From NCBI GenBank assembly GCA_030619215.1, contig JAUXBV010000104.1:1-8627 (forward strand): a stretch of 8,627 nt of DNA, given 5' to 3'. The translations under genes and the position numbers were made by a program. The DNA is from Fibrobacterota bacterium (GTDB lineage: Bacteria > Fibrobacterota > Chitinivibrionia > Chitinivibrionales > JANQEN01). The notes below the pieces were generated by a model that did not search any database, was not told the origin of the DNA, and saw only the letters and a list, made by a program, of their open reading frames with translations. Of the stretch, positions 1 to 7,507 are shown one piece after another. Positions within the stretch are counted from its first letter, which is position 1, and every line of letters begins with the position of its first letter.

Positions 1-1
1 T

Positions 2-373
2 GACACATGTTCAATAATATGGCTCTCTTTAGCGCCCGGCAAATTGTCAAAAAAAGCAAAAAAGGCCATTGATAATAATAAGCTTATTATGTCAGACATC
101 AGTTTCTGGGAAATTGCAATGCTTATAAAATCAGGCCGAATACAAATTGATACAACATACGAACAATACATAAAGTTGGTTTTAAACTCATTTAATTTAA
201 CAGTTAAACCTATCACACCCGAGATATCCAGTTTAGTTGCAAATTTTGATGACTCGGTAAATAATGACCCCGCAGACAGAATTATATCTGCAACTTCAAT
301 AATAGAGCAGGCGCCTCTTATTACTAAAGACGATAATTTGCGCAAATCTAAAATCGTTTCCACAATCTGGTAA
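2..373 (+). CDS. VapC-like PIN-domain toxin ribonuclease, 5' partial
   Basis: Open from the left edge, 123 residues visible. The frame reads DTCSIIW from the second base, which matches the first conserved aspartate of PIN domains (usually L-L-D-T-H/C near residue 5-8). Only about five residues are therefore missing, and the TTG at 44 is not the real start. The other acidic positions are present: Glu37 in SFWEIA, Asp92 in NDPADRIISATS and Asp110/111 in LITKDDNLR. PIN proteins of this subgroup (COG3744, Sll0205-like) are Mg-dependent ribonucleases that act as type II toxins in the cytoplasm and are held inactive by an antitoxin normally encoded just upstream, which would lie outside the window. 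The family call is firm. That it works as a toxin with an antitoxin is inferred. Confidence 0.88.
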   Translation, partial: DTCSIIWLSLAPGKLSKKAKKAIDNNKLIMSDISFWEIAMLIKSGRIQIDTTYEQYIKLVLNSFNLTVKPITPEISSLVANFDDSVNNDPADRIISATSIIEQAPLITKDDNLRKSKIVSTIW

Positions 374-467
374 ATTATAATTCTGACAATACAGATAAAC
401 TTCAATAACGCTGGAAAATTTATAAAAGGGCGCACTACCCGTATACATAGATTCCTTGCAGGTCACA

Positions 468-1193
468 ATGAATGTAAATACAAATAGTAATAAAAATAAC
501 CATAAAAAAAACATAGAAAAAATCTATGCCTGGCTTATGAAATCTTACGGCCCCCAGGGCTGGTGGCCGGTTTTAAATCATAAAGGTAAAAAGCCAAATA
601 TTACAGGTAACCTCAGAGGATATCATCCGAAAGATTATTCCTATCCCCGGAATAGCAACCAGGGATTTGAGATATGCGTTGGAGCTATTCTAACCCAGAA
701 TACTGCCTGGAAAAATGTAGAAAAGGCTCTTATTAATCTTAAAGCCGCCAAGGTATTATCTCCCCGGAAATTGATTCAGCTTGGTGATAAAGAATTAAAA
801 GAGCTAATCCGTCCCGCAGGTTATTATAATCAGAAAGCAGGATACCTACTAACTTTTACGGAATTCTTTTTATCTTTAAAGGGGAAGGTTCCTGCGCGGG
901 GTGAAGTATTAAATTGTAAAGGAATCGGCGATGAAACTGCTGACTCTATGCTTTTGTATGCCTATTCCCAGCTAGAGTTTGTCGTGGATGCATACACAAG
1001 ACGCATTTTCAGTAATTTGGGGTTTATAAAGCATGATGAAAAGTATATGATTATAAAAGAATTATTTGAAACGTATGTTGAAAGGGATGTTTTTATATAT
1101 CAGGAATATCACGCGCTTATTGTTGAACATGCTAAGCGGTATTACAGCAAAAAGCCATATAGGATTAATGATCCGTTGAACAAGATTTTATAA
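468..1193 (+). CDS. HhH-GPD DNA glycosylase, endonuclease III-related (MagIII-like), lacking Fe-S cluster
   Basis: 241 residues from ATG 468. An in-frame TTG at 456 would add four residues, but the ATG has a weak AGGT four bases upstream and is preferred. Seen: YGPQGWWP (27-34), FEICVGAILTQNTAWKNVEKAL (67-88), RPAGYYNQKA (115-124), a helix-hairpin-helix CKGIGDETA (150-158) and the catalytic aspartate in FVVDAYTRR (Asp174). These are hallmarks of the COG2231 branch of the endonuclease III superfamily. Helicobacter MagIII, a 3-methyladenine glycosylase, belongs to this branch. The hairpin has Glu156 where E. coli Nth has catalytic Lys120, so a monofunctional glycosylase without beta-lyase activity is expected. 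Lys223 in EHAKRYY sits where MagIII has its structural carbamylated lysine. Homologues often end in a C-x6-C-x2-C-x5-C cluster, but here the C-terminus YYSKKPYRINDPL has no cysteine. The role would be base excision repair of alkylated purines. Substrate is inferred from family. It stands alone as a gene. Confidence 0.9.
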   Translation: MNVNTNSNKNNHKKNIEKIYAWLMKSYGPQGWWPVLNHKGKKPNITGNLRGYHPKDYSYPRNSNQGFEICVGAILTQNTAWKNVEKALINLKAAKVLSPRKLIQLGDKELKELIRPAGYYNQKAGYLLTFTEFFLSLKGKVPARGEVLNCKGIGDETADSMLLYAYSQLEFVVDAYTRRIFSNLGFIKHDEKYMIIKELFETYVERDVFIYQEYHALIVEHAKRYYSKKPYRINDPLNKIL

Positions 1194-1210
1194 TTATTAC
1201 ATTTATAAAG

Positions 1211-1303
1211 CGGTTACGCCTATCGTCTTATATACTTCTGAAGCGCCCTGTTTCTATATTATTTTATTACCCATTAACGATACGGGAATCGTTACCGTAA
1301 CCG
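1211..1303. repeat. Nested short inverted repeats upstream of the glycosyltransferase gene
   Basis: CGGTTACG (1211-1218) is the exact reverse complement of CGTAACCG (1296-1303). Inside lies AACGAT (1276-1281) with ATCGTT (1288-1293), and GTTACCGTAAC (1291-1301) is itself a perfect 5+1+5 palindrome. The group ends about 20 bases before the likely glycosyltransferase start at 1326, so it could be an operator or a structured leader. It could also be the remnant of a dispersed repeat. Function is unknown. Confidence 0.4.
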
Positions 1304-1325
1304 AATTGTGTTTTGTGTGCATTAT

Positions 1326-2531
1326 ATGAATGAAGAGATAACAGAAAATCAAATTGCCGGCCCGTCAATAGTAGCCGTAATACCCACCTATAATAATGCC
1401 GGTACGATTGCAGATGTTATAGGTGGAGTCAAGAGGTTCCTGACGGATATAATTGTGATGGATGATGGATCGACAGACAATACTGCTGATGTATTAAGCC
1501 AGTTGAATGGCATTGAGATAATTAATTTCCCGCAGAATAGAGGTAAGGGGTGTGCACTGCGCGCCGGGTTTGAAAAAGCAGCGGAATTGGGCTTTTCTCA
1601 TGTAATAACGGTAGACGGCGACGGCCAGCATTTGACAGATGATATACCTCTTTTTATGGAGAAGATACAGGCGGAATCGGGCACTCTCTGGGTTGGCAAT
1701 AGAATCCTTTCTTATGAAAAGGGAGATAAACCACCGGTTCGGTCAAACTTCGGAAGAAGATTCGGGAATTTTTGGTACCGTTTCAACACCGGCATCAGGC
1801 TGCATGATACCCAGTGCGGCTTCAGGGCATACCCTCTGAAAGAGATTATGCTCCTGAAATGTAAAGGTGAGCGTTATGAGTATGAACAGGAAGTGCTCAT
1901 TAAAGCCGCGTGGAATGGGGTGCCTGTAAAGGAATTACCCGTCAGGCTCTATTATCTTCCTGCTGAAAAAGAGGTTTCTCATTTCCGGCCGGTTCGTGAT
2001 TTCATGAGAATCAGCATGGTGAATTCGAAAGCTGCAATAAAAAGAATCTTTTTACCGGTGACTGTACTTGAAGTTCCCGGTGCCACGTGGCGTGAGAAAA
2101 TAGTAGCTCTTGCAAAACATGAGCTTAGGGCTAATACATCCCCTAAAAAAGCAGCGTCGTCGGTTTCGGTTGGCGTATTCATGGGTATATTCCCTATTCA
2201 TGGTTTACAGGTGATAACTCTTATGGGATTAAGTGTTTTGTTACGGCTTAACCGCCCGCTTGCATTTCTTGGCGTTAGCGTATCATCGGCGCCATTCCTG
2301 CCGTTTCTTATTATAATTGCAGTCGCCATAGGAAAAGTAGTTTTGCCGGAGAATCTCGTGGCGATTAATGGCCAGAATACAGCACGGACAATAGCTCAGG
2401 GAGCAATTGAGTTTGTGGTCGGTAGTATTATTTTATCTATAGTTGCTTCAATAGCCACCTATTTTATTACAGTTCCATTGTTTAAAAAGCTCGCAGAAAT
2501 CCGTCGATTAAAAAAACAGGGCTCTTTGTAA
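1326..2531 (+). CDS. GT2 family glycosyltransferase fused to DUF2062 membrane domain
   Basis: 401 residues from ATG 1326. A GTG at 1308 would add MFCVHY, which is unlike the family, and neither start has a clear Shine-Dalgarno. The GT2 domain covers about residues 13-230. It has PTYNN (20-24), the nucleotide-binding DDGSTDNT (46-53), the metal-site motif DGDGQH (97-102) and DTQCGFRAY (161-169), typical of DPM1/DPG-synthase-like enzymes that load a sugar from an NDP donor onto a polyprenyl or lipid acceptor at the cytoplasmic face. The C-terminal ~140 residues (about 252-384) match DUF2062: a basic stretch with SPKKAASSVSVGVFMGIFPIHGLQ, then hydrophobic helices near 300-338 and 364-385. GT2-DUF2062 fusions next to MMPL exporters are, as I recall, found in aryl-polyene/flexirubin-type and other lipid clusters. 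The downstream exporter starts on the stop codon, so the two products probably act on one molecule. The sugar and acceptor cannot be read from sequence. Confidence 0.92.
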   Translation: MNEEITENQIAGPSIVAVIPTYNNAGTIADVIGGVKRFLTDIIVMDDGSTDNTADVLSQLNGIEIINFPQNRGKGCALRAGFEKAAELGFSHVITVDGDGQHLTDDIPLFMEKIQAESGTLWVGNRILSYEKGDKPPVRSNFGRRFGNFWYRFNTGIRLHDTQCGFRAYPLKEIMLLKCKGERYEYEQEVLIKAAWNGVPVKELPVRLYYLPAEKEVSHFRPVRDFMRISMVNSKAAIKRIFLPVTVLEVPGATWREKIVALAKHELRANTSPKKAASSVSVGVFMGIFPIHGLQVITLMGLSVLLRLNRPLAFLGVSVSSAPFLPFLIIIAVAIGKVVLPENLVAINGQNTARTIAQGAIEFVVGSIILSIVASIATYFITVPLFKKLAEIRRLKKQGSL

Positions 2532-4975
2532 TGATAGCAAAGATAGCTCAAAAACTACAGCGACACAGGGCTCTCACTATTGTAACCTTTATCATATTAT
2601 TTGGCGCCTCGGTAGTTTTTATTGGCAGGGGCACCTATTCAAATAATATCCTTGATATGTTACCGGTTAAAGACAGGGTTATTTCGAAGTATTTTCAGTT
2701 TCTTTCGCTCTTTGACATAATGGACAGGATTGTTTTTGAGGTGTCGGTTGAAGATTCAACAAAGTCCTTTGATCAATTAGCGGTAGTGACTCAGGCGATT
2801 ATCAGCAAGCTTAAAGAAAATGATCTTTTACAATTTCAACAGGAAATAACTGCGAAAGATTTTTTTCAATTGAGGAATTTTCTTATCAGGCAATGGCCGA
2901 ACCTTTTTACGCAAAAGGATTCGATGTGGGTTTCAAAGCGGCTCAGTGAAGATTCTTTATATGCACGCTTTGATAGAGTTGCTTCCGGGTTGTTTACTTT
3001 TTCCACTGAAGCGTCTGATGCTTTCCTGCTTCAACACGATCCCTTTGGCATAGCACAATATTCTTTAACAAAGCTTTCGGCGTTTAAACCTGCTGATAAT
3101 ATTATTATTGAAGACGGCTTCATTACAAACAGCCGGAGAAACCGCATACTATTCTTCGCATCTTTTATAAATTCGAAAAAAGATGATACGAATGAAAGGA
3201 AGGCACAGGGGATAATTAAAGCAGCGGAGAAGTATGCAGGCGCAAATGGATTTAAATTGACCTGGATGGGAGGACTTCGAGCTTCCCGGGATAATAATGA
3301 GATGATTAAGCGCGATATACATCTAACATTGCCTGTAGCAATAATAATTATTCTGGCAATCTGCATGCTTGCATACAGGAAGCCTTACTTTGGTTTCCTT
3401 ACCTTTATTCCAACGACTTTGGGAATTGCTTTTACACTTGCTGTTTTTTCTAATTTTGGCAGGCTTTCAATTATTATAATTGGTTTTGGCGCTGCGCTGC
3501 TTGGAATAACGGTTGATTATGCTATACACTTTTTATTTCATATTGATGATGCTCCCCAGGATAAGAATCCGGTAAAAACATTAACAGGCCCTATTTTTGC
3601 CAGCGCCTTTACAACGGCCGGCGCCTTTCTTGTGCTCGTTGCAGCCCGGATACCCGGACTGTCACAGCTTGGTGTCGTTACTGCCACAGGAATAGTATTG
3701 GTGGCTTTCCTATCCCTTACTCTTCTTCCGGTATTCACAGAATTTTCAAGGAAGCCTTCTTTACATAAGCAAAGGATAAAATTATCACTGTTTTTTCACC
3801 ATTTTTACACTAATAGGTTTGACAGAAAGTTATTACTGCCGCTGATAATTATTACGGGTATTGCCATATTTTTTATTCCTAAACTCTCATTTGACGGTGA
3901 CCCTGATAATTTAAATGGGATGAAACCGGAGACAATTGCCGCAGAGCAGTCTCTTGAACAAAACTGGATAGGGGTTGGAAGCAGCGCCTATCTTGTTGTG
4001 TCTGACACTTCGTGTGAGGCTGCCTGCAGGAAAGCTGAGCAGGCATTAGGGCCGCTTGTTGATTCACTCATTTCATTAAAGCTTATTAAACCTGCATCAC
4101 TATTTACACTTCTTCTTCCTCAAAAAGAGATACAAAAAAGGAATAAGCTCCGCTGGTGTCGGACATTTACACCCGATATAATTTCCAAAATGCGGAAGGT
4201 GATAGCTTTAGTAGCCTCAAAATATAAGCTCGAACCTGACGCTTTTTACCGGTACCTGTCTGATATTTTATCGAGTGAATCTTATAAGTTTGTAAAATAT
4301 GAGGATTTTCCTTTATCATTTAAAAAAGGCATTTTGAGTAATTACCTCCGCAATACCGATTCATTATGGTATGCAAATGTACCCGTGTTTATGACAACAG
4401 GATCGGCATGGAAAGATGTTGATGAAATCGCGCGGCATTATGACGTGCTTGCCGTGAACAGCGAGGTTCTTGGTATGCGGGTTGTTACTATTATAAAAGC
4501 AGGGTTTTTAAAATGTATAATCTACATTCCTTTTGTAATACTGTGCATACTTCTTATTATGTTAAGAAATCTTCGATATACAATAACAGCGCTTATACCC
4601 ATTTTTTCTGCAGCCGGAATAACACTGGGTATTATGGCAGCATTTAATTTACCGGTTAATATTGTCTCTCTTATGATATGCGCATTCATTTTCGGGCTGG
4701 GAATAGACTATGCCCTGTTAATGGTTTATATGTGTAGAAAAGGAGCTACAGAGGGTGAGGATTTCACTCCGCATGGTGCTGCCAGTGTTACGATTGCCGC
4801 ATGTACCACACTTGCCGGCCTGGGTATTCTTGCAATTGCACGGCACCCGGTGCTCTCTGTGCTTGGAAAAGTAGGGATGATTGGTATTATTTCCAGTTAT
4901 GTATGTTCCGTGATCTTTGTGCCAATATTGGCGGGGTCTGGTAATAAGAATAATAAAAAGGGAAACGATAAATAA
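2531..4975 (+). CDS. MMPL/RND-family predicted lipid exporter (COG4258-like), 12 TM
   Basis: 814 residues, starting at an ATG whose A is the last base of the preceding TAA (TAATG), with AGGG at 2518-2521 as a plausible ribosome site. The layout is a duplicated RND fold. TM1 is near 15-33, followed by a long periplasmic loop (34-262), then five helices (about 265-402). The second half begins with a helix near 433-450, followed by a loop (451-652) and five helices (653-800). Each half has the paired signature in its fourth helix, GITVDYAIHF (325-334) and FGLGIDYALLMVY (721-733), whose aspartates probably carry the proton relay. Proteins of this class (HpnN, MmpL and the exporters of aryl-polyene clusters) move lipids or lipid-linked products across or out of the inner membrane. 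Cargo is unknown. Coupling to the GT2-DUF2062 gene suggests a glycosylated lipid. No outer-membrane or adaptor partner is nearby. Confidence 0.92.
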   Translation: MIAKIAQKLQRHRALTIVTFIILFGASVVFIGRGTYSNNILDMLPVKDRVISKYFQFLSLFDIMDRIVFEVSVEDSTKSFDQLAVVTQAIISKLKENDLLQFQQEITAKDFFQLRNFLIRQWPNLFTQKDSMWVSKRLSEDSLYARFDRVASGLFTFSTEASDAFLLQHDPFGIAQYSLTKLSAFKPADNIIIEDGFITNSRRNRILFFASFINSKKDDTNERKAQGIIKAAEKYAGANGFKLTWMGGLRASRDNNEMIKRDIHLTLPVAIIIILAICMLAYRKPYFGFLTFIPTTLGIAFTLAVFSNFGRLSIIIIGFGAALLGITVDYAIHFLFHIDDAPQDKNPVKTLTGPIFASAFTTAGAFLVLVAARIPGLSQLGVVTATGIVLVAFLSLTLLPVFTEFSRKPSLHKQRIKLSLFFHHFYTNRFDRKLLLPLIIITGIAIFFIPKLSFDGDPDNLNGMKPETIAAEQSLEQNWIGVGSSAYLVVSDTSCEAACRKAEQALGPLVDSLISLKLIKPASLFTLLLPQKEIQKRNKLRWCRTFTPDIISKMRKVIALVASKYKLEPDAFYRYLSDILSSESYKFVKYEDFPLSFKKGILSNYLRNTDSLWYANVPVFMTTGSAWKDVDEIARHYDVLAVNSEVLGMRVVTIIKAGFLKCIIYIPFVILCILLIMLRNLRYTITALIPIFSAAGITLGIMAAFNLPVNIVSLMICAFIFGLGIDYALLMVYMCRKGATEGEDFTPHGAASVTIAACTTLAGLGILAIARHPVLSVLGKVGMIGIISSYVCSVIFVPILAGSGNKNNKKGNDK

Positions 4976-5019
4976 TATATTTAAATTATTAGTACTTGTT
5001 CAGAATTAACGATTTATTT

Positions 5020-5084
5020 CGTCCTCGTCCTCGTCCTCGTCCGTCGTCCTCGAAAATTCAATTGTTTTAAGCAATCGATGACGA
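5020..5084. repeat. CGTCCT hexamer tandem repeat with degenerate inverted partner
   Basis: Three exact CGTCCT units (5020-5037) are followed by CGTCC and a further CGTCCTCG ending at 5052. TCGTCCTCGA (5044-5053) pairs at nine of ten positions with TCGATGACGA (5075-5084) across a 21-base AT-rich spacer, giving a pyrimidine-rich arm facing a purine-rich arm. It lies between two convergent genes, a usual home for dispersed non-coding palindromes. It has no coding potential. Confidence 0.7.
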
Positions 5085-5095
5085 GAAGGAAGGCA

Positions 5096-5117
5096 AAGTG
5101 CCAGTGGCACTTGTTTT
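5096..5117 (+). terminator. Probable Rho-independent terminator after the exporter operon
   Basis: AAGTGCC (5096-5102) and GGCACTT (5106-5112) form a perfect 7-bp stem with loop AGT, followed on the + strand by GTTTT. It sits about 120 bases after the exporter stop and just before the end of the opposing operon. The T-run is short and no comparable tract follows on the - strand, so it should mainly serve the + strand transcript. Confidence 0.5.
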
Positions 5118-5146
5118 GACCGAGTACGATTTCTCTTTATAATACT

Positions 5147-6778
5147 TTATATAGAAAAATCATTGAGAGGAATCGGGTCGGTAATTTTGTCAGGGGAATT
5201 TTCAAAGAGACTGAGAGGAACCCACCTGATCTTAAGATGCTTCAGGTGGACAAACGTGAGTGCTTCAATAACGGAAGAGTACCATGATTCGTTTGTTGCA
5301 ATTAAAAGAAGATCCGCTTTTTGACGCTTAAGAACCGAGCTGAGATTTTTCATATCCCCCAAAACCGGGTAACCCTCAAACTCGCCGGGCATTGTGTCAC
5401 TGTTGGAAGGCCAGATAATTCCACAGATCTGAGCGGTTTTATCCAGCTCCGTATCCTTAATAAGAGCTGAAGCGATTGGGCCGCTTCCAATAATCATTAC
5501 CTTACCGGTTGAATATATCCACTGTTTTAGCCGGGATAAACTTCGTGGAAGAAGCTCACGCCATGCAACGAGGATCAGCGGGATAAGGATCGCGGAAATG
5601 GCAAATGCTACCCGGGAGAAGGCCATTGATTTAATAAAAAAGACGCCGGTAAGAAAAAGTATTGAGGCAATCAATCCGGAAATAAGCGTGTTTCCGGCAG
5701 AGTATCGTTTGGAGGAGTATACTCCCTGGTAGGAATAGATTAATAGAAAGCATAGAGACATTATTATATGCATACCCAACATAAGAAGCGTATTGTCACC
5801 GAAATAGGGACTAACTGCCGGAAGAAAATAGAAACGAATGGATGTAACAGCCCATATTATTATGTTTACAACTAAGAGGTCAATAAAAATTGCCCTGAAA
5901 GATTTTAAGAGAATACCTCCGATATTCATACCAGCCAGAAATATGGCGCCAATTATAAGTACCCACCCGGGAAAGAAGGCTCCGTATGAATGGCGATATT
6001 TTTTTGAGAAAATAACCATCGACTCATAAAAGGCGATTCTGGATCGGATCATATTTTTGGTGCAGCTTTTTCCGGAGAAATGTATAATCTGCGTGTCCGG
6101 GTTATACCAGGCTTTATAGCCGTGTTCACGGCATCGCACGCAGATATCAAGATCTTCGCCATACATAAAAAATGCTTTGTCAAATCCCCCGATATCTTTG
6201 AAAAGGGAGTGTCGCATGAATATAAATGAGCCGGAAATTGCGTCCACTTCCATACTGGCATCCGGGTTCAGGTAGCTAAGATTGTACTGTCCAAAGAGTT
6301 TACTCTTAGGGAACAGTTTACTTAAACCGAAAAGGTAAGTAAAAGCATTAAAGGGCGTTGGAAAACTTCTCCTGCAGTGCGGCTGGAAAGAGCCGTCGGG
6401 TTTTATAATCTTGGGCCCCATGATACCGACATCAGGGTGTGACTCAAGGAAGTCAACGGAAACCCGCAGGGTATTTTGAGAGACAAGGGTATCCGGATTA
6501 AGAAAAAGTAAATAATTACCCCTGGAATTTTGTGTGCCGACGTTACAAGCCTTGCCAAATCCAATGTTGCTTTTTAAAGGTATCCAGGTGGTGTCGGGAA
6601 ATTCCTTTGAAATAATTTCATGAGAGTTGTCTTTCGATGCGTTGTCAACAATGATAACCTCTGTTTTGTCGTATAATTCAGCTTGCCGAAGGGAGCGCAG
6701 AAGCTGGCATATCTCGTCCGGGACTTTATAATTGACTATTACAACGGAGATAAGGGGTGTGTCGTTTTGTGTAGCCAA
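5147..6778 (-). CDS. GT2 glycosyltransferase fused to phosphoglycosyl-transferase-like TM/Rossmann region, no PGT catalytic domain
   Basis: 543 residues from TTG 6778, which directly follows the upstream TAA. GGGAAGAG about six bases before it supports this start, and the next methionine is at 120, inside the enzyme. Residues 8-255 are a rhamnosyltransferase-like GT2 domain: VVIVNYK (12-18), VDNASKD (44-50), NPDT (94-97) in the metal-site position, and GEDLDICVR (207-215) with the usual acidic pair. A helix follows at about 268-290. Residues about 298-405 give four more helices, with YQGVYSSKRYS (350-360) after the second. Residues 426-525 form a Rossmann-like CoA_binding_3-type domain (VMIIGSGPIASALI, GYPVLGDMKNL, ADLLLIATNES, RWVPLSLF). 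That second half closely resembles the N-terminal part of WbaP/EpsE-type polyprenyl-phosphate sugar phosphotransferases, but the protein ends where their catalytic domain would begin. It probably adds a deoxysugar to a lipid-linked glycan at the inner membrane. The role of the second half is unknown. Confidence 0.9.
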   Translation of the reverse strand: MATQNDTPLISVVIVNYKVPDEICQLLRSLRQAELYDKTEVIIVDNASKDNSHEIISKEFPDTTWIPLKSNIGFGKACNVGTQNSRGNYLLFLNPDTLVSQNTLRVSVDFLESHPDVGIMGPKIIKPDGSFQPHCRRSFPTPFNAFTYLFGLSKLFPKSKLFGQYNLSYLNPDASMEVDAISGSFIFMRHSLFKDIGGFDKAFFMYGEDLDICVRCREHGYKAWYNPDTQIIHFSGKSCTKNMIRSRIAFYESMVIFSKKYRHSYGAFFPGWVLIIGAIFLAGMNIGGILLKSFRAIFIDLLVVNIIIWAVTSIRFYFLPAVSPYFGDNTLLMLGMHIIMSLCFLLIYSYQGVYSSKRYSAGNTLISGLIASILFLTGVFFIKSMAFSRVAFAISAILIPLILVAWRELLPRSLSRLKQWIYSTGKVMIIGSGPIASALIKDTELDKTAQICGIIWPSNSDTMPGEFEGYPVLGDMKNLSSVLKRQKADLLLIATNESWYSSVIEALTFVHLKHLKIRWVPLSLFENSPDKITDPIPLNDFSI

Positions 6779-7507
6779 TTATCTCTTCCCGGGATAGAAA
6801 ATGGACATTAATCGCAGCTTCCACAGCAAGATAAGTGCTTCACGAACAATTTTTGTTGACATTTTGGATTCACCTATTTTCCTGTCGGTAAAAATGATAG
6901 GGATCTCAACAATATTAAAGCCCTGTTTCCACACATAAAAATTCATTTCTACCTGAAAGGAGTACCCGGAGGAACCGACTTTATTCAGGTTTATGCTTTT
7001 AAGGACTTTGCTGTGAAAACATTTGAACCCGCTTGTACAGTCTTTTACCGGGATGCCGGCAACTATCCTGGCGCCGATATTGCCGAAATAGCTGATAAGC
7101 AGGCGGCTCATGGGCCAGTTAATCACATTGACTCCGGAGATATAACGGGAGCCTATGACGAGATCCGCTTTTTCCGCTGCATTAATAAAATCCGGCAGGT
7201 ATTTCGGGTCGTGAGAGAAATCCGCATCCATTTCAAAGATAAGTTCATAATCCCGCTTAAGTGCCCATTTAAAACCACTGATATAGGCGCGTCCCAATCC
7301 CTGTTTTTTTTCTCTATCCAAAACAAAAATATTCTCTATATTTTTTGAGAGTTCTTTAACACATTCCGACGTACCATCCGGAGAGGAGTCGTCTACTACA
7401 AGAATATGGGCATCGGGTAGTTTCTTTCTGATTTCGGGAATGAGAATAATGATATTCTCACGCTCGTTATAGGTGGGGATTATTATCAGGACTTTTTTTT
7501 GAGACAT
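6779..7507 (-). CDS. Polyprenol-phosphate mannose synthase-like GT2 glycosyltransferase
   Basis: 242 residues from ATG 7507. It is a single GT2 domain of the DPM1/Ppm1 type: PTYNERENI (10-18), VDDSSPDGT (38-46), metal-site EMDADFSHDP (92-101), GSRYISG, DCTSGFKCF, GYSFQVEM and the C-terminal FTDRKIGESKMS loop. No membrane helices follow, as in the soluble or peripheral form of the enzyme. It should transfer mannose or a similar sugar from a nucleotide donor to polyprenyl phosphate at the cytoplasmic side of the membrane, giving a lipid-linked donor. It is the first gene of a two-gene operon, and its TAA abuts the next gene's TTG in the same reading frame. An eight-A run lies in codons 3-6, a possible slippage site. 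The sugar could be glucose or another hexose, since this family is often mis-specified. Confidence 0.92.
   Translation of the reverse strand: MSQKKVLIIIPTYNERENIIILIPEIRKKLPDAHILVVDDSSPDGTSECVKELSKNIENIFVLDREKKQGLGRAYISGFKWALKRDYELIFEMDADFSHDPKYLPDFINAAEKADLVIGSRYISGVNVINWPMSRLLISYFGNIGARIVAGIPVKDCTSGFKCFHSKVLKSINLNKVGSSGYSFQVEMNFYVWKQGFNIVEIPIIFTDRKIGESKMSTKIVREALILLWKLRLMSIFYPGKR

Noticed and set aside
44..373. TTG at 44 as the start of the PIN-domain gene
   Set aside because: The frame stays open to the left edge and encodes DTCSIIWLSLAPGK, which contains the first conserved aspartate of the PIN fold.
296..514. 72-codon - strand frame starting in the glycosylase gene and crossing the gap into the PIN gene
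   Set aside because: The hydrophobic translation comes from A/T-rich complement of Asn/Lys-rich codons. There is no start context or homology signal.
3031..3366. 111-codon open frame on the - strand inside the exporter, and similar frames at 3538-3738 and 3879-4067
   Set aside because: All lie opposite a well-supported MMPL protein, have no recognisable family motifs and no independent ribosome site.
1326..4975. A complete aryl-polyene or flexirubin biosynthetic cluster
   Set aside because: Only the GT2-DUF2062 and exporter components are present. No ketosynthase, acyl carrier, dehydratase or acyltransferase gene is in the window.
5020..5052. Hexamer array considered as a CRISPR-like or coding repeat
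   Set aside because: Units are 6 bases with no spacers, the run is short, and no frame continues through it into a gene.
7013..7348. 111-codon + strand frame opposite the polyprenol-phosphate mannose synthase gene
   Set aside because: It is fully contained in a gene with all GT2 motifs in the other strand, and the translation resembles no protein family.
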